Origin: Epiperipatus broadwayi
Taxonomy: Eukaryota > Onychophora > Udeonychophora > Euonychophora > Peripatidae
Direction: 5' to 3'
Assembly (NCBI GenBank): GCA_028023455.1
Contig: JAQFVV010000030.1
Span: forward strand, 6,282,501-6,346,500
DNA: 64,000 nucleotides
Each line of letters begins with the position of its first letter. The stretch's first letter is position 1. The position numbers were made by a program, and so were the translations under genes. Shown here piece by piece: positions 33,805 through 44,811 of this stretch. Under the pieces are notes generated by a model that saw only the letters and a program-made list of their open reading frames with translations, was not told where the DNA came from and did no database searches.

Positions 33805-33846
33805 ATCCCAGACTAGTTTCTAGCTTGTGGCTTTCATCAGTGAGGA
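33805..33846 (-). ncRNA. Hammerhead ribozyme motif, family A copy A4
   Basis: Minus strand: UCCUCA (33846-33841), CUGAUGA (33840-33834), stem II closing CACAA, GAAA (33820-33817), triplet GUC (33813-33811). Stem I partner UGGGAU gives four pairs. Confidence 0.7.
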
Positions 33847-33884
33847 GAATTTTTCCTGTTTTAATAACAATTATGAGCAAGCAT

Positions 33885-34063
33885 TCCAAGAGATTGTAAA
33901 AGACCCAGAAAGAGACCACATGTGAGATGGATGGATGAAATAAGAAAATGTGCAGGGGTGTTGTGGAAAAGAGAAGCTAAAGATCGGAGAAGATGGATTA
34001 AACTTGGAGAGACCTTCATCCTGCAGTGGATTGATAATGGTTGATGATGATGATGATGATGAT
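33885..34063 (+). mobile_element. RTE-like LINE tail nested in family A element
   Basis: The protein relic reads RWMDEIRKCAGVLWKREAK, DRRRWIKLGE, FILQWIDNG and ends in (TGA)n. The target duplication GAGCAAGCAT lies at 33875-33884 and 34064-34073, inside the family A arm. It is strongly 5'-truncated (about 179 bp). Confidence 0.9.
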
Positions 34064-34117
34064 GAGCAAGCATAAGAAATCGTGATCATGTGATGTTTAA
34101 TGGTTTGACTCAAGGAT

Positions 34118-34699
34118 GTGAGTCAGTAGCAAAGAGCTTACTAAAATTTCTAGTGAGCGACCGTTTGAAATTACGCTAGTTAAATAATAAACGTGAATAA
34201 GCTCTTTTCAGTTATTAAAAAAAAAAATATGTGTTTTCAATTTAAGTTAAGTATATGCCTGCTAGATTGTAGTCTAGCTCCGTACATATAAATTACTAGG
34301 ACATTTTCTTAATAAAAAAACATAATTTTAATAATTTAGAATATATATTTTAAAATTGTTCTAGCTTAGGTATTCTGCCCAACCCTATTACTTCCGCTAT
34401 TCAACTATCACATGATCTTAATAATGAATCGTTAAATTATTAATATTGCTCAGTTATTTATTTAAATTTCCATTTTAATTTTTCATACACGAGTTGAAGC
34501 TTACTTCTTATTATGATCACTAAATTATTTATATCTCAAAACTTGATCACTTATAAAATTTCTACTTTCACCATTAGTCCTAACATAATACATACTCAAT
34601 TATATCTATATTAATCTTAATACAGATTGAAATTATATATACACGCACACACATACGTAAAAATAGATCAAAATGATAATACATTTATTTTGATTTAAG
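34118..34699. other. AT-rich DNA without a recognisable gene
   Basis: No supported feature. Confidence 0.5.
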
Positions 34700-35170
34700 G
34701 AGATTCATCATCATAATTTTCAATCATAATCGATCCACTACAGGATGAAAATCTTTTCAAGTTCAATCCATCTCCTCCGATCTTTAGCTTCTCTTCTCCA
34801 CATCACCCCTGCACACTTTCTTATTTCATTCATCCATCTCACATGTAGTCTCTTTCTGGGTCTTTTACAATCTTTTGGAATCCAGTTTAAAATTTCAATT
34901 GTTTTTTCAAGTTCAATCCATCTTCTCCGATCTTTAGCTTCTCTTCTCCACATCACCCCTGCACACTTTCTTATTTCATCCATCCATCTCACATGTGGTC
35001 TTTTTCTGAGTCTTTTACAATCTCTTGGACTCCAGTTTAAGATTTCAATTGTCCATCTATTATCATCTCTTCTAACAATATGTCCAGCCCAACTCCACTT
35101 CAGTCTTTTAATTATTTCAATGATATCAATAACACCTGTTTGTTCTTTCGCCCGTATATTATGTTTTCGA
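34700..35170 (-). pseudogene. RTE-like LINE C-terminal end with internal duplication
   Basis: The minus strand encodes KWSWAGHIVRRDDNRWT, EILNWSPRDCKR, then VRWMDEIRKCAGVMWRREAK and DRRRWIELEK, the hallmark C-terminal end of RTE-type endonuclease/reverse-transcriptase LINEs. A block of about 127 bp is duplicated in tandem (about 34773-34900 and 34901-35027), so the RWM(D/N)EIRKCAGVMW module occurs twice. A short CAT/ATC tract at 34705 is the 3' tail. Opposite-strand frames over the region are shadows. Confidence 0.85.
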
Positions 35171-35484
35171 TCTTAACTGAACTTTGAAAAGAAAGGTATA
35201 TATTTTGAAAAACTAATTTTATTTTTATACAACTCAACTGTAAGTGAAAAATGAATTTTTATTATTATTATAGAATGTCATTGATCTTTTTAAAACTATT
35301 TAAACGCGCATTTGTTTTGCTTTTTGAAAACTAATACCAAATCTCTTCAAATGTTATAAAGTCGACTGATTATTGTAAAAATATGATTTTCTGGAATTGA
35401 CAACGATTCTAACAAAAGCAAGAAGTGATACTGATTTATTTTTAGAAAAATCATCGCTCACAATTGGGCTGCTTTTATATAGAC
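35171..35484. other. AT-rich DNA without a recognisable gene
   Basis: No supported feature. Confidence 0.5.
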
Positions 35485-35498
35485 AAGATTTAAACAAC

Positions 35499-36019
35499 TA
35501 AACATCACATGACCACCATTTCTTACGCTTGCGCATAACTGCTATTAAAACAGGCGAAACTCTCCATACAGTAGTAACACTTAGTACAAGCCAGAGTAAT
35601 CAATGGATGCCAGAAGGTTTGTGCATAAAATCCCTATCTAGTGCCTCCTCATCCAATATCCACAGACTAGTTATTAAAAAACCAAAGACACCAAAATGTA
35701 TGGATACTGAACTGAGTTCAGACCTATATAACCATATAAGCTAATGAGCTTGGATTGAAAATATTGTGCTTTCAATTTTATTCTCATAGTTTTGTAGTTA
35801 AGTAGAGATAAAAGGTGGCTGCTGGGGAGTTGCATTAGATCCTAAGATCTAGGTGCGGTGCTGTCAGATCCAAGGCTCCTCACTGATGAAAGCCACAAGC
35901 CAGAAACTAGAAGATGAGTAGGCACTAGATGGGGATTTTATGTACAAGCCTTCTAGTATCCGTTGATTACTCTGGTTTGCACTGAGTGGCACTATTGTAT
36001 GTAGAGTTTTGCCTGTTTT
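35499..36019 (+). mobile_element. Family A retroposon, copy A5, 521 bp, 14-bp target duplication
   Basis: It starts TAAACATCACATGACCACC, has the inverted phrases AGGCGAAACTCTCCATACAG and GTAGAGTTTTGCCTG near its ends, and is flanked by AAGATTTAAACAAC at 35485-35498 and 36020-36033. The ribozyme keeps CUGAUGA (35883-35889) and GAAA, but a deletion after CUAG has removed the cleavage site and stem I partner. Confidence 0.92.
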
Positions 36020-36033
36020 AAGATTTAAACAAC

Positions 36034-36590
36034 ATAATATTTTTGAAATGTTTTATATCAGAAATAAGGAAATTAACTTCCTTCACTTCAAGGTCTAGAA
36101 ATAATACTACCAAAAAAAAAAAAAAAAGGAAATTCCTGATGCTATTTTTTTAAATTTAGTAAAAAAATACCCATATATGTGCCACTTTTTTGGAAAAGTA
36201 TGATAAAACAAGTTGCTTGGTTACTTAAAGTAATCTTTTAGACTGGTTCTGAAAGATTCTGACCATAGATAATAGAGAATTATAAAAACTGATATTCATC
36301 AGAAGTAAGCTTAATAAAGCTATAAAAGTAAATTAATCTAATTCCAATATACTCATACAAATAAGTGCTTGTTTATTTTCCATATATCTAATAATCCTTG
36401 ACCATATATATATAAATTTCTTGTTATTGATATTTATATGAGGTTGTTTAAAATCCAAAATAATTTGAAATGTTATCAAAACTTGACTAATCCTACAATA
36501 TAATCTAATTTATCTACTTTAACATCCAGCACTAATTATATATTCACAATTGTTTCTTATTATACCGCTAGAGGTCACTACATAGCACAA
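36034..36590. other. AT-rich DNA without a recognisable gene
   Basis: No supported feature. Confidence 0.5.
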
Positions 36591-36595
36591 TCTTT

Positions 36596-37010
36596 AATTA
36601 GAGAAGTCTTGATAGGGGACTTGCTAATTAGAGGATGTGAAAATGTAATTGCAAAGGAAAATAAAAATATGAATGTAAGAATATCAAATTACTGATATTA
36701 AAGATAAGGTAAATAAACATTAGGAGTAGAGATGTTTATGTTATGATGAGGACAAATAATTTGTCAAAGCCATCGGAGAGAGTAATGGATGAGTACTAAG
36801 AATTGATTAATAGTTTGAATAAGATTAAAGAAAGAGTAGGAATAGTAGGATTACTACTAAAATTCGACAGTAGGTATATGATAGATGGAGTATATTCTAT
36901 AAATGAGAGATTGAAAAAATTATGTGACAGAAATAATGTTATGTTTATGGATGTGTGGGAGATTTTTATTAGAATTATACAGTAAACATGGAATGCATTT
37001 AGCAAAATAA
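36596..37010 (+). pseudogene. LINE ORF1 relic with SGNH/GDSL-esterase-like domain
   Basis: In order, with stops and shifts, it reads REVLIGDLLIRG (the GDS nucleophile block with Ser changed to Leu), then VMMRTNNLSKPSERVMDEY (the GTNN-type block), then ERVGIVGLL, INERLKKLC, NVMFMDVWE, and finally KHGMHLAK (the DGxH block, altered). This order matches the esterase-like ORF1 of CR1/L2-type LINEs. The catalytic serine is lost and the frame is broken, so it is inactive. The endonuclease relic downstream at 37255-37570 belongs to the same element. Confidence 0.65.
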
Positions 37011-37254
37011 AAAAGTGAACCATTAGGGGATTCGATTTATGAAAAATATTTTAGTTTTGGAATTTTAAATTACAGTATTATCAAAAAGAAAAGTAAAAAT
37101 GGATGAGATGTAAGAAGTAAAGAAAGAGTTACTGATCCAAATATAAATGTAGATGTGGAGAGGGAATGGGTCTGTAAAACTAATGATAAACAACTAATTA
37201 CAAATATAATAGAGAAGAAAGAGTCAAAAGAATTTATAAAAAAGTAGTAAGAAA

Positions 37255-37570
37255 GGAAAAATGGTTAAAATTGAATATTTGAATATGCAAGAAGGTAGAA
37301 GATCAGAAGAGATCAGAAGAGTGGTTGGAATTAAACAAAGTAGTTAAAAATGAAGGGCTTGAAGTATTAGCAGTAGCGGAAACACATCTAAGAAAAGAAG
37401 AACCTACACTGAAAAATATGGTATGTGAGGAATAAATAGAAAAAAAAGCAGAAAGGGTCATGGTATAGGAGTTATGTCAAAAAAATATTTAAATACTGTA
37501 AAGTATCAAGAACATTTGTAGTTTGAGATAAGATTAGGAAGCCAAGAATGGATGGTGGCTTTAATGTATA
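37255..37570 (+). pseudogene. LINE ORF2 endonuclease N-terminus, decayed
   Basis: Phrases KIEYLNMQEGRRS, EEWLELNKVVKNEGLEVLA, VAETHLRKEEP and KGHGIGVM follow the start of an APE-type endonuclease; ETHLR is the conserved metal/catalytic block. One frameshift is caused by a small duplication (AGATCAGAAG repeated at about 37302). Similarity ends near 37570, so reverse transcriptase is missing. LINE copies usually lose the 5' end, so keeping the 5' part and losing the 3' part is unusual. Confidence 0.6.
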
Positions 37571-38353
37571 AGGAAATTGACAATACAGGCAGAGGTGAAT
37601 CATTGCAGAAGTGCATACCCAGGGCTTTCAAAAAGTTAGAAACTTCAAAAAGAGACTCCTCAGGCACAGATACCATCTTCATAAAGATAGTTTGTCATTC
37701 ATCGACAGTAAAAGTTTTGCTGTTTGATAACTGATCAATAAAATTTCCTTTTTTTACCATAAAAAATAAATAATATTTAAAACTCCATATATTATGTATT
37801 TGTTACTACGAGATTGATCTTCTACAAACTGTGTGAATGAATAAAAAAAGCTTGTAACTGATTTTTTTTTAAAAGAAACATTGCTTTATCTATTAAGTAT
37901 TCAGATGCTATATTGTAGTTTATGTTTAAGTATAGGAAGCACTATTTATTACGATCATTATCTATTAGTATCAGCAACAAGGACACACTCAAAGCAATAA
38001 AACCCACTACATTTTAGTCGATTAAAAGAACTATACCATCAGAATATTAAAATAATTTAAGTTAATTTTATTATTATTATTTAATATTTAAAATTTTATT
38101 TAACCATAAAAAAAGGAGTTGAGAAATGCAAAAGGTTAAAAAAAAAAAAAGGTGCTGTAGCAAAAAAAAAAAATTCCTGGCTAAATTTTTTTAACTGACC
38201 AATGATGATTGCAAAAGGCCAAAATAGAGTTTTTTTTGACAATTTATTGATCAGTATTTTTTTTAATTAAGTAATAATTTGATTTGATAACATTATTTGA
38301 TATTTAAAGCAAGAAGCCCAAATCTAGATTTGCATTTAAGACTTTCTCTGTCA
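37571..38353. other. AT-rich DNA without a recognisable gene
   Basis: A 60-codon frame at 37552-37734 begins inside the endonuclease relic and is not supported as a gene. The rest is A/T tracts. Confidence 0.5.
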
Positions 38354-38862
38354 CTAAACATCACACGATCACTATCTCTTATACTAGCACATAATTGTTA
38401 TTAAACAAGGTAAAACTCTCCATACAGTAGTGCCACCTTATGCCAACCAGAGTAATCAATGATTGGCACAGGGTGGCATTACTGTCTGGAGAGTTTTGCC
38501 TTGTTTAATAAAAATTATGCGCTAGTATAAAAGATAGTGATCGTGTGATGTTTAGTGGTTTAACACCAATCCTGCCTAATAGGATAGTGGTGGTTATGGT
38601 TGTTAAAGAGCCAAAGACACCAAAATGTATGGGTGCTGAACTGAGTTCAGACCCATATGACTATATGAGATCCTAAAATCTAGGTCCTGTGCTCTCAGAT
38701 CCAAGGCTCCTCACTGACGAAGGCCACTAGCCAGAAACTAGTCTGGGGATATTGGATGAGTAGGCACTAGATAGGGATTTTATGCACAAGCCTTCTGGAA
38801 TCTATTGATTACTCTGATTGGCACAGGGTGGCACTACTGTATGGAGAGTTTTACCTTGTTTT
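38354..38862 (+). repeat. Family A retroposon, copy A6, with intact ribozyme
   Basis: A short perfect hairpin of the two ends (38354-38560) is followed by the body in plus orientation, including CACCAAAATGTATGGGTGC and CTGAACTGAGTTCAGACC, the ribozyme, and the end TGGAGAGTTTTACCTTGTT. A degraded 15-bp direct repeat (GACTTTC core, with mismatches after it) flanks it at 38340 and 38863. Confidence 0.85.
38708..38749 (+). ncRNA. Hammerhead ribozyme motif, family A (complete core)
   Basis: Stem I UCCUCA (38708-38713) pairs with UGGGGA (38744-38749) over six pairs. CUGACGA is at 38714-38720, stem II GGC / GCC closes loop CACUA, GAAA is at 38734-38737, and a one-pair stem III plus UA loop leads to triplet GUC (38741-38743). 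The position next to the core in stem II is A opposite A, not the usual G-C, in all family A copies, which may lower activity. Otherwise the core is intact. Confidence 0.8.
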
Positions 38863-38889
38863 GACTTTCAATGTCCTTGATCCATCACT

Positions 38890-41310
38890 GAGTACAGGAG
38901 GGAAGGATGGTGAAAAATTTAAGATATATGAAGAAGAGAAATAAGAAAGAAAAGTGTATTACATTAGTAAAGAAGAATTGGTAAGTGAATATAATCTATT
39001 ATAAAACTCAATTTATGAAAATATGGATAGTTGGTTTTTGGAATGTTAGATTATTGAGAAGAGCTGAGAAATCAGAAAAGTTGAAAAGAAAAATGAATAT
39101 AAATAATATTGATGTTATAGGATTAAGGGAAGTAAGGTGAAAAGGATGTGGGGAAGTAAGTAATGGAGACATTAAATTATTTTATTTTGGTGGTGATTGA
39201 TCAATTAATGGAGTTGGCATTGCTGTTAGAAAGAAAATTTGGAATAGTGTGACAAGGGTACATTGTATTGATGATAAACTGATGATGATGAGAATAACTG
39301 TAAGTCCTACAGATTTAATACTTGTACAAGTTTACATCCAAATACCAGTCATGATAATATTAAAAATGATAAGAAATTATAGAGCATGGGGGGAAAATGC
39401 ATGTATATTGATATTGCATGATTGGAATGTTGAGATGAGGAAAGGGAGATAAAAGAAAAGTTATTGGAAAATATGGTATTAGAAAAAGAAATGAAAGAGG
39501 TAACCAGCTTGTACAATTTTGTAAGAAAAATGGGTTTGTGATTGCTAACACTTGCTTTAAAAATCATATAAGAAGAATGTATACATGGAAAAGTCCATAT
39601 GATAGACAACATTATCAATTTAATTACATATTGATTTAGGACAGATACAAGAATGCTATTAAAAGTTTGCATGCTTTGCTTGGGGCTGTTATAAACTCAG
39701 ATCATAATTTAGTTATAACAAAATTAAAGTTGAGTTTAAAAATATTAAAAAGTGGAAAAAGACATGTAAGATGAAACTTAGATAAATGAAGCAAAATGGA
39801 GAAAGAACAATTTGGTTTAATATGTCAAAATTTAATAAAAAAGATTGATAAAGATGAGGAATATATTAATAGTTCTGATAAGTGTTGGTATAGGATTAAA
39901 GAAGGATTATTAAAAATGGCAAAAAATGTAATAGGCAATATTCGGTTAAAGAAAGTTAAATGATCTTCAATAACAGAAGTTGTGTTGGAAAAGATGGAAG
40001 AATATCAATACTGAAGAAGGACAAAATGTATATAGAAAAATTAATAATGAGCTAAGAAGAGAAACAGATTTAGCAAAGAGAAATGGTTGGAACAAAAATG
40101 TAGAGAGATTGAAATGCTTCAACAGGTGAAAAGATATGATCAGGTATTTGATAGAATTAGAAATGTCACTTGGGAGAAAAAGAGATGCTTAGCAAGTGAA
40201 ATTTCAGATAAGAATAAAAGAGATTAACTGGTACCAATGATAAATAATACCAATGATATATTGAAAAAATGGGAAAAAGTGATATGTTATATGGATTTAG
40301 AAAAAGTATTTGATAGAATGAATAATCTGGAATATACTTATGACTATCTTAAAAAATAAAGGAGTATTGTGGGGAAAAAAGAAGGTTGATTTGGAATATC
40401 TATACTGGGCAAAGATAAGAAATCGGATTGAAGAATAAAGATACTGATGAAGTGAATAAATGAAAGAGGAGTTAAGCAAGAATACAATATGCCACTTATT
40501 TTTAATATTTATTTAGAAGACATGTTAAACGTTTATTTAGACAGTGAAGTAGCAAATGTTGGAGGTAGAGTAATAAAATGTATAAGATTTGCAGATGATA
40601 TGGTCTTATAACTGAGAATAAAAAGTCTCTTCAGAATATATTAAATAAATTGGAAAGATATATGGAATATGGAATGAAGATTAATATTGAGAAGATAAAA
40701 TGTTAATGAATAGTGAGTTATGCAAAAGGACTGAATGTTGAAATCTATGATAATACAGATCAGCAGGTAAAGGGATGATAAAAGAAGTGAAAATAAAACT
40801 AAAAGAATATAATTAGCAAAGGAGGCATTTACTAAGACAAAAAAATATTTTGTGCACCTTTGAAGAGTAAATCAAGGAAAATATTAATTAAATGCTATAT
40901 ATGGAATGTATTATTGTATGTTTGTGAGTGTGGACAGTGAGTAATTAGGAATATTGTTGGAAACATTTGAGATATGTTCATGGAGGAAAATGGTAAAAAA
41001 ATCAGTTGGATGAATAAAATAACAAATGAAAATTTTTTAAAAAGAGTAAATAAAAAAAGAAGATTGATGGAGGAAATTACAAGATAGAAAGAGAAATTGG
41101 ATTGGACATATATTAAAAGTATAGTTTAATGAAAGATGTTTTGGAGGAAATTGTGAATGGAAACAAGAAGAAAGAATGGAAAATATTGTCATTGCTAGAT
41201 GTTATAAAAGACAGAAAGAGTTACAAAGAACTGAATAACTGTGCAACAATCCTGTCCATGGGAAAGAATACTATTGATTGATTGATGAATAAAATGATGG
41301 CTGCAGATTG
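38890..41310 (+). pseudogene. Endonuclease/reverse-transcriptase LINE (RTE/CFDP2-like), decayed
   Basis: Relics follow the family order. Endonuclease at about 39015-39720: FWNVRLLRRAEKSEKLK, NINNIDVIGLREVR, GVGIAVRKKIW, HDWNVEMRKG, YGIRKRNERGNQLVQFCKK, FVIANTCFK, YTWKSPYD and NSDHNLVITKLKL. Reverse transcriptase at about 40270-40640: YMDLEKVFDRM, INERGVKQEYNM, LIFNIYLEDMLN and the catalytic RFADDMVL. C-terminal end at about 41080-41260: RNWIGHILK, then VIARCYKRQKELQRT. It ends near a TTGATTGATTGATG tail. Multiple stops and frameshifts make it inactive. Minus-strand frames here are shadows. Confidence 0.85.
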
Positions 41311-41319
41311 AACAATAGG

Positions 41320-42530
41320 TAGATTGAAAAAAGAAAATCATAAAGGTTAGATAGTATGGTAATTGAAATGGTTAATAGGTATTGGAATGATATGCAAGGC
41401 TTGGTTTAAGAGAAAATTAGTCTCTATTTTTACTCATCTTTCCTAGTGCTCAAATGTTGAAATTAAAACTACTTTGTTGATGGTAACTTCTTTTCGGACA
41501 GTAATTCCAAAATTTTAACATTTATATTTTTACCTCAAGTTTATTCTTTAAGAGATAGTGAGGCTAATAACTTCATAGAGATCTATAGCTGTTAATAATG
41601 GTCCAGGGGGCTAACTTGTCCAATGTTCTTTACTTTCCATGATAGAAGGGGAATCCAGATATTATGAAATCATCAAATTGTTGATTTGTCAAATCTGTAG
41701 CCATTAATAGTTCTGTCGTGAATAGTTTTGTCAGATAGTGGAAAGTCTGTAATTTCCTTAATTATGTCACTTTTAGCTTTAATTCACTTAAATATTTTTC
41801 ATACTTAGAAATCATTCTTTAATATATTCTTTGTTAGCAGTTTTTAATGCTTAACAATTTCTTAAGAGATAGCAAAACTAGATGTTGTTATGTTATTAAA
41901 AGATTGCAACCAGTTGTTATGTTATTAAAAGATTGCAACCAGCTGCTAAACACCAATGTTGATTGATGTATTCTCTGTTTAATATCACTTATGCTTGGTA
42001 AAAAAGTGGTATTTAATATTAGACTTCTATTTTTAGATAATTTATCATTACAAATGAAACATATTGACAGATTCATTGAGTTTGGTGTGAATGTATAATT
42101 TTCTATCCATTGACTTTTAAATTCTGTTTGTTTACAGTATTTTGCTGCTGTTGTCATCTTGTGATTCAAAATGTTAATTGTTAAGTATTAATTAACTTCT
42201 GTTGAATTGTGTACTTTACTATTTATAATATAAGGAATAGACCAATAGATAAAAGATTGTCATTAATGAATACATAATGTAATGCCAGAATATGTTGTCA
42301 TGTTCTTCTATGGTTAGTGATATAGAGATTAAAACCCATAATTACACCAATAGAATGGAAGCGTTCTGATTGGTTGCACCATTTAAATCTCAAGGCATAT
42401 TTCAATAAGGTGTCCAAGAAATGTTTTAACTGCAGTCAACTTTATGACAGCAGTTTTCATTAGTTTTTCTATTAAATAAAACAAAATGAAATAAAATTAC
42501 AAAAAAAATCAAGTCATATGTCACATGACC
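41320..42530. other. AT-rich DNA; 25-bp tandem duplication at 41889-41941
   Basis: GTTATGTTATTAAAAGATTG followed by CAACCAG is repeated twice head to tail. Otherwise nothing is recognised; the 93-codon minus-strand frame at 42169-41888 reads across this duplication and is not called. Confidence 0.5.
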
Positions 42531-42534
42531 TAAT

Positions 42535-42790
42535 TTAACGAGCTTGTATTATAAATGTTATATATATATATAGTTCACAAATAAGCTCTTAACAAGCTTT
42601 GCAGAATATCCCCAACCCTAGACCAGTTTCTGCCAACTGGCTTCCTCAGTGAGGTGCTAGAATATTCAAGCATTAGATCCTATCACCTAACTGAGGAAGC
42701 CAGTAGCAAAAACCAGACTGGAATTGGAGGTATTCTGCAAAGCTTATTAAAAGCTTATTTGCAAGCTCTAAATATAAAAAAATGAAATAA
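42535..42790. repeat. Family D foldback with a hammerhead in each arm
   Basis: The arms are reverse complements: AACAAGCTTTGCAGAATA and CCAGTTTCTGCC...CTTCCTCAGTGAGGT on the left, ACTGAGGAAGCCAGTAGC...CCAGACTGG and TATTCTGCAAAGCTTATT on the right. The centre is a short loop with ATTAGATCC. The left-arm ribozyme (minus strand) is better preserved; in the right arm GAAA is AAAA. No clear target duplication. Confidence 0.82.
42616..42654 (-). ncRNA. Hammerhead ribozyme motif, family D
   Basis: Minus strand: CCUCA (42654-42650), CUGAGGA (42649-42643), stem II GCC / GGC with loop AGUU, GAAA (42630-42627), minimal stem III, triplet GUC (42623-42621), stem I partner UAGGG with one mismatch. As in family A, an A-A apposition sits next to the core in stem II. 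Confidence 0.72.
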
Positions 42791-42799
42791 AAATAATAA

Positions 42800-43580
42800 C
42801 AATGAAATAAAAAATTCTTTGGGTTTTTATTATCAATTTATGAAAATACTGAGAGCTGTTGCTGGTAATATAATCTAAAATCCTTGCTAATACTTAAACT
42901 CAGTCCGTAAACTAAAAAGATGGTGTGTTATGCAATGGCAGTCAACGAAAACCAATAAGGACAATATTTATTTACGTTTTACCAGTAAAAATAAGAAATG
43001 GGTTTATGTTTACGATGGTTTAAAAAAAAAGTCCAAAAAATTAATGTCAATGATTTTGCATATGGCTTATAAGTTATAGCTTGCATTCCCTATTCTAGCT
43101 GTCCAGAGTGATTAATTTTAAAACTACTGTTCACAATGATGTTTGATGATGGGCAAGTCTACAAAAAAAATTTAATATTCAAATTTCTCCAGATAATAAG
43201 GAGGATGCATTCATGGGATTGCAATAAAAAAAGTTCCATAACTGGCATTCGTTTATTTTTACTCAATTCAGGAATTTTTTTCATATTCATTAATTCATTA
43301 AACTATCTTATATATTTAAAGTAGTTTCATTAAATCGGCCTAAAATTATTTCCATGTAATGCCCTGAATTTAATAAAATCAAATAAACATAAAAATGTAT
43401 TATAACCTTAGTTATTTTATGAGAGTTTGCATATTAAAGTTTATATTTATACCCTAAACTTTCCCCAGATTTCAAACTAACATCGAATATTTCATTACAT
43501 CTAAAATTTTATTTTATTCACTCTTACTTGTTTTCCCCTCCCCAACACACATGAATACATACAAATGAATTTTTGTTATT
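42800..43580. other. AT-rich DNA without a recognisable gene
   Basis: No supported feature. Confidence 0.5.
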
Positions 43581-43596
43581 TGGAAAAATGTTTTTA

Positions 43597-44216
43597 AACA
43601 GTCAAAACTCTCCATACAGTAGTGCCACCCTGTGCCAAACAGAGTAATCAATGGATGCCAGAAGGCTTGTGCATAAAATCCCTATCCAGTGCCTACTCAT
43701 CCAATATCCCCAGACTAGTTTCTGGCTGTGGCCATCATCATGGTGGTCATGTGATGTTTAGTGGTTTAACACCAATCCTGCCTAATAGGATAGTGGTGGC
43801 TATGGTTGTTTAAGAGCCAAATACACCAAAATGTATGGGTGCTGAACTGAGTTCAGATCCATATGACTATATAAGCTATTGAGCTTAGATTGAAAATATT
43901 ATTGTGTTTTCAATTGCATTCTCATAGTTTTGTAGATAAGTAGAGATAAAATGTGGCTACTGGAGGCTTGCATTAGATCCTAAGATCTAAATGCAGTGTT
44001 TTCAAATCCAAGGCTCCTCACTGATGAAGGCCACAAGCCAGAAACTAGTCTGGGAATATTGGATGAGTAGGCACTAGAAAGGATTTTATGTACAAGCCTT
44101 CTGGCATCCATTGATTACTCTAGTTAGCGCAGGGTGGCACTACTGTATGAAGAGTTTTGCCTGTTTAATAACAGTCATGTGCTAGCCTAAGGGATGGTGA
44201 TCATGTGATGTTTAGT
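43597..44216. mobile_element. Family A retroposon, copy A7, 620 bp inverted dimer, 14-bp target duplication
   Basis: An inverted partial body (43597-43735) is followed by the full body in plus orientation to ATCATGTGATGTTTAGT. The exact 14-bp repeat GAAAAATGTTTTTA flanks it at 43583-43596 and 44217-44230. The element ends and duplication match copies A4, A5 and A1 in type, which fixes the family boundaries. Confidence 0.92.
44015..44056 (+). ncRNA. Hammerhead ribozyme motif, family A copy A7
   Basis: CUGAUGA (44021-44027), stem II GGC / GCC with loop CACAA, GAAA (44041-44044), triplet GUC (44048-44050). Stem I UCCUCA with UGGGAA has one mismatch. Core intact. Confidence 0.78.
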
Positions 44217-44230
44217 GAAAAATGTTTTTA

Positions 44231-44692
44231 AAAAAAAAATATTGGCAAACTATGTTGTCAGATAAATTTTTAATATTATATCCAGATTTGAATAATTTAT
44301 ATGTTACCATGTATTATATACGTGTCTTATATATACATTCTTTGAAGAGTAGAGAGGAAAAAGATTAAAGTTATGCTTATATGAGTGACACATCGTATCC
44401 ATAAAAACAAGTTTGCTTAAAAATATTCTAAGAGTGACTCTCGGAAACAAAATTTTGAAATGAATAAAATATGCAAAAAAAAAAAAAAGTGATTTATTTC
44501 ACATAAATAGTTTTTTTTAAAGATAATTTAAATATTAAAATTTAGGTGTAAAATAAAATAAATTATTCATTTCAGCATTTGTAAAATAAGGGAATTATTT
44601 TTATAAAAAGAGAAACAAATAATTATGAAAAAAAAAATGTTTATTCATAGTAATATTTGAAAATTTGACATTATCAAGGCCTATCGTTAGAA
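44231..44692. other. AT-rich DNA without a recognisable gene
   Basis: No supported feature. The minus-strand frame 44813-44601 runs through the tRNA-like element that follows and is a shadow. Confidence 0.5.
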
Positions 44693-44704
44693 AAAAAAAA
44701 AGTC

Positions 44705-44799
44705 TTGCATTGGTAGTCGAGAGGTCAGCGCGACTGCCTTGCACTAGCAGGCAGTTGTCCGGGTTGCGGGTTCGCGTCCCGGCCGATGCTATGACACTT
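44705..44799 (+). mobile_element. Family T tRNA-derived mini-retroposon, 12-bp target duplication
   Basis: A-box-like TAGTCGAGAGG (44714-44724) and B-box-like GGGTTCGCGTCCC (44768-44780), a central hairpin ACTGCCT / AGGCAGT, and the end GATGCTATGACAC followed by As. Flanking repeat AAAAAAAAAGTC at 44693-44704 and 44800-44811. The acceptor stem does not pair, so it is not a working tRNA gene. It is the least decayed family T copy. Confidence 0.85.
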
Positions 44800-44811
44800 A
44801 AAAAAAAAGTC

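Larger units (their letters stand above)
33693..34105 (-). mobile_element. Family A retroposon, copy A4, with 12-bp target duplication
   Basis: It begins AACAAGCAAAACTCTCC and ends ATCATGTGATGTTTAATGGT. The exact direct repeat TGACTCAAGGAT flanks it at 33681-33692 and 34106-34117. It is interrupted by an RTE-like tail at 33885-34063, so the LINE inserted after this element did. Confidence 0.9.

Noticed and set aside
34745-35176. 143-codon plus-strand frame
   Set aside because: It is the antisense shadow of the RTE-like C-terminal domain on the minus strand, which carries the recognisable motifs.
39349-39672. 107-codon minus-strand frame
   Set aside because: It lies antisense to the endonuclease relic of the LINE at 38890-41310.
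44705-44799. A functional tRNA gene
   Set aside because: It has tRNA-like boxes and a central hairpin, but no paired acceptor stem, and it has target duplications and a retroposon tail.
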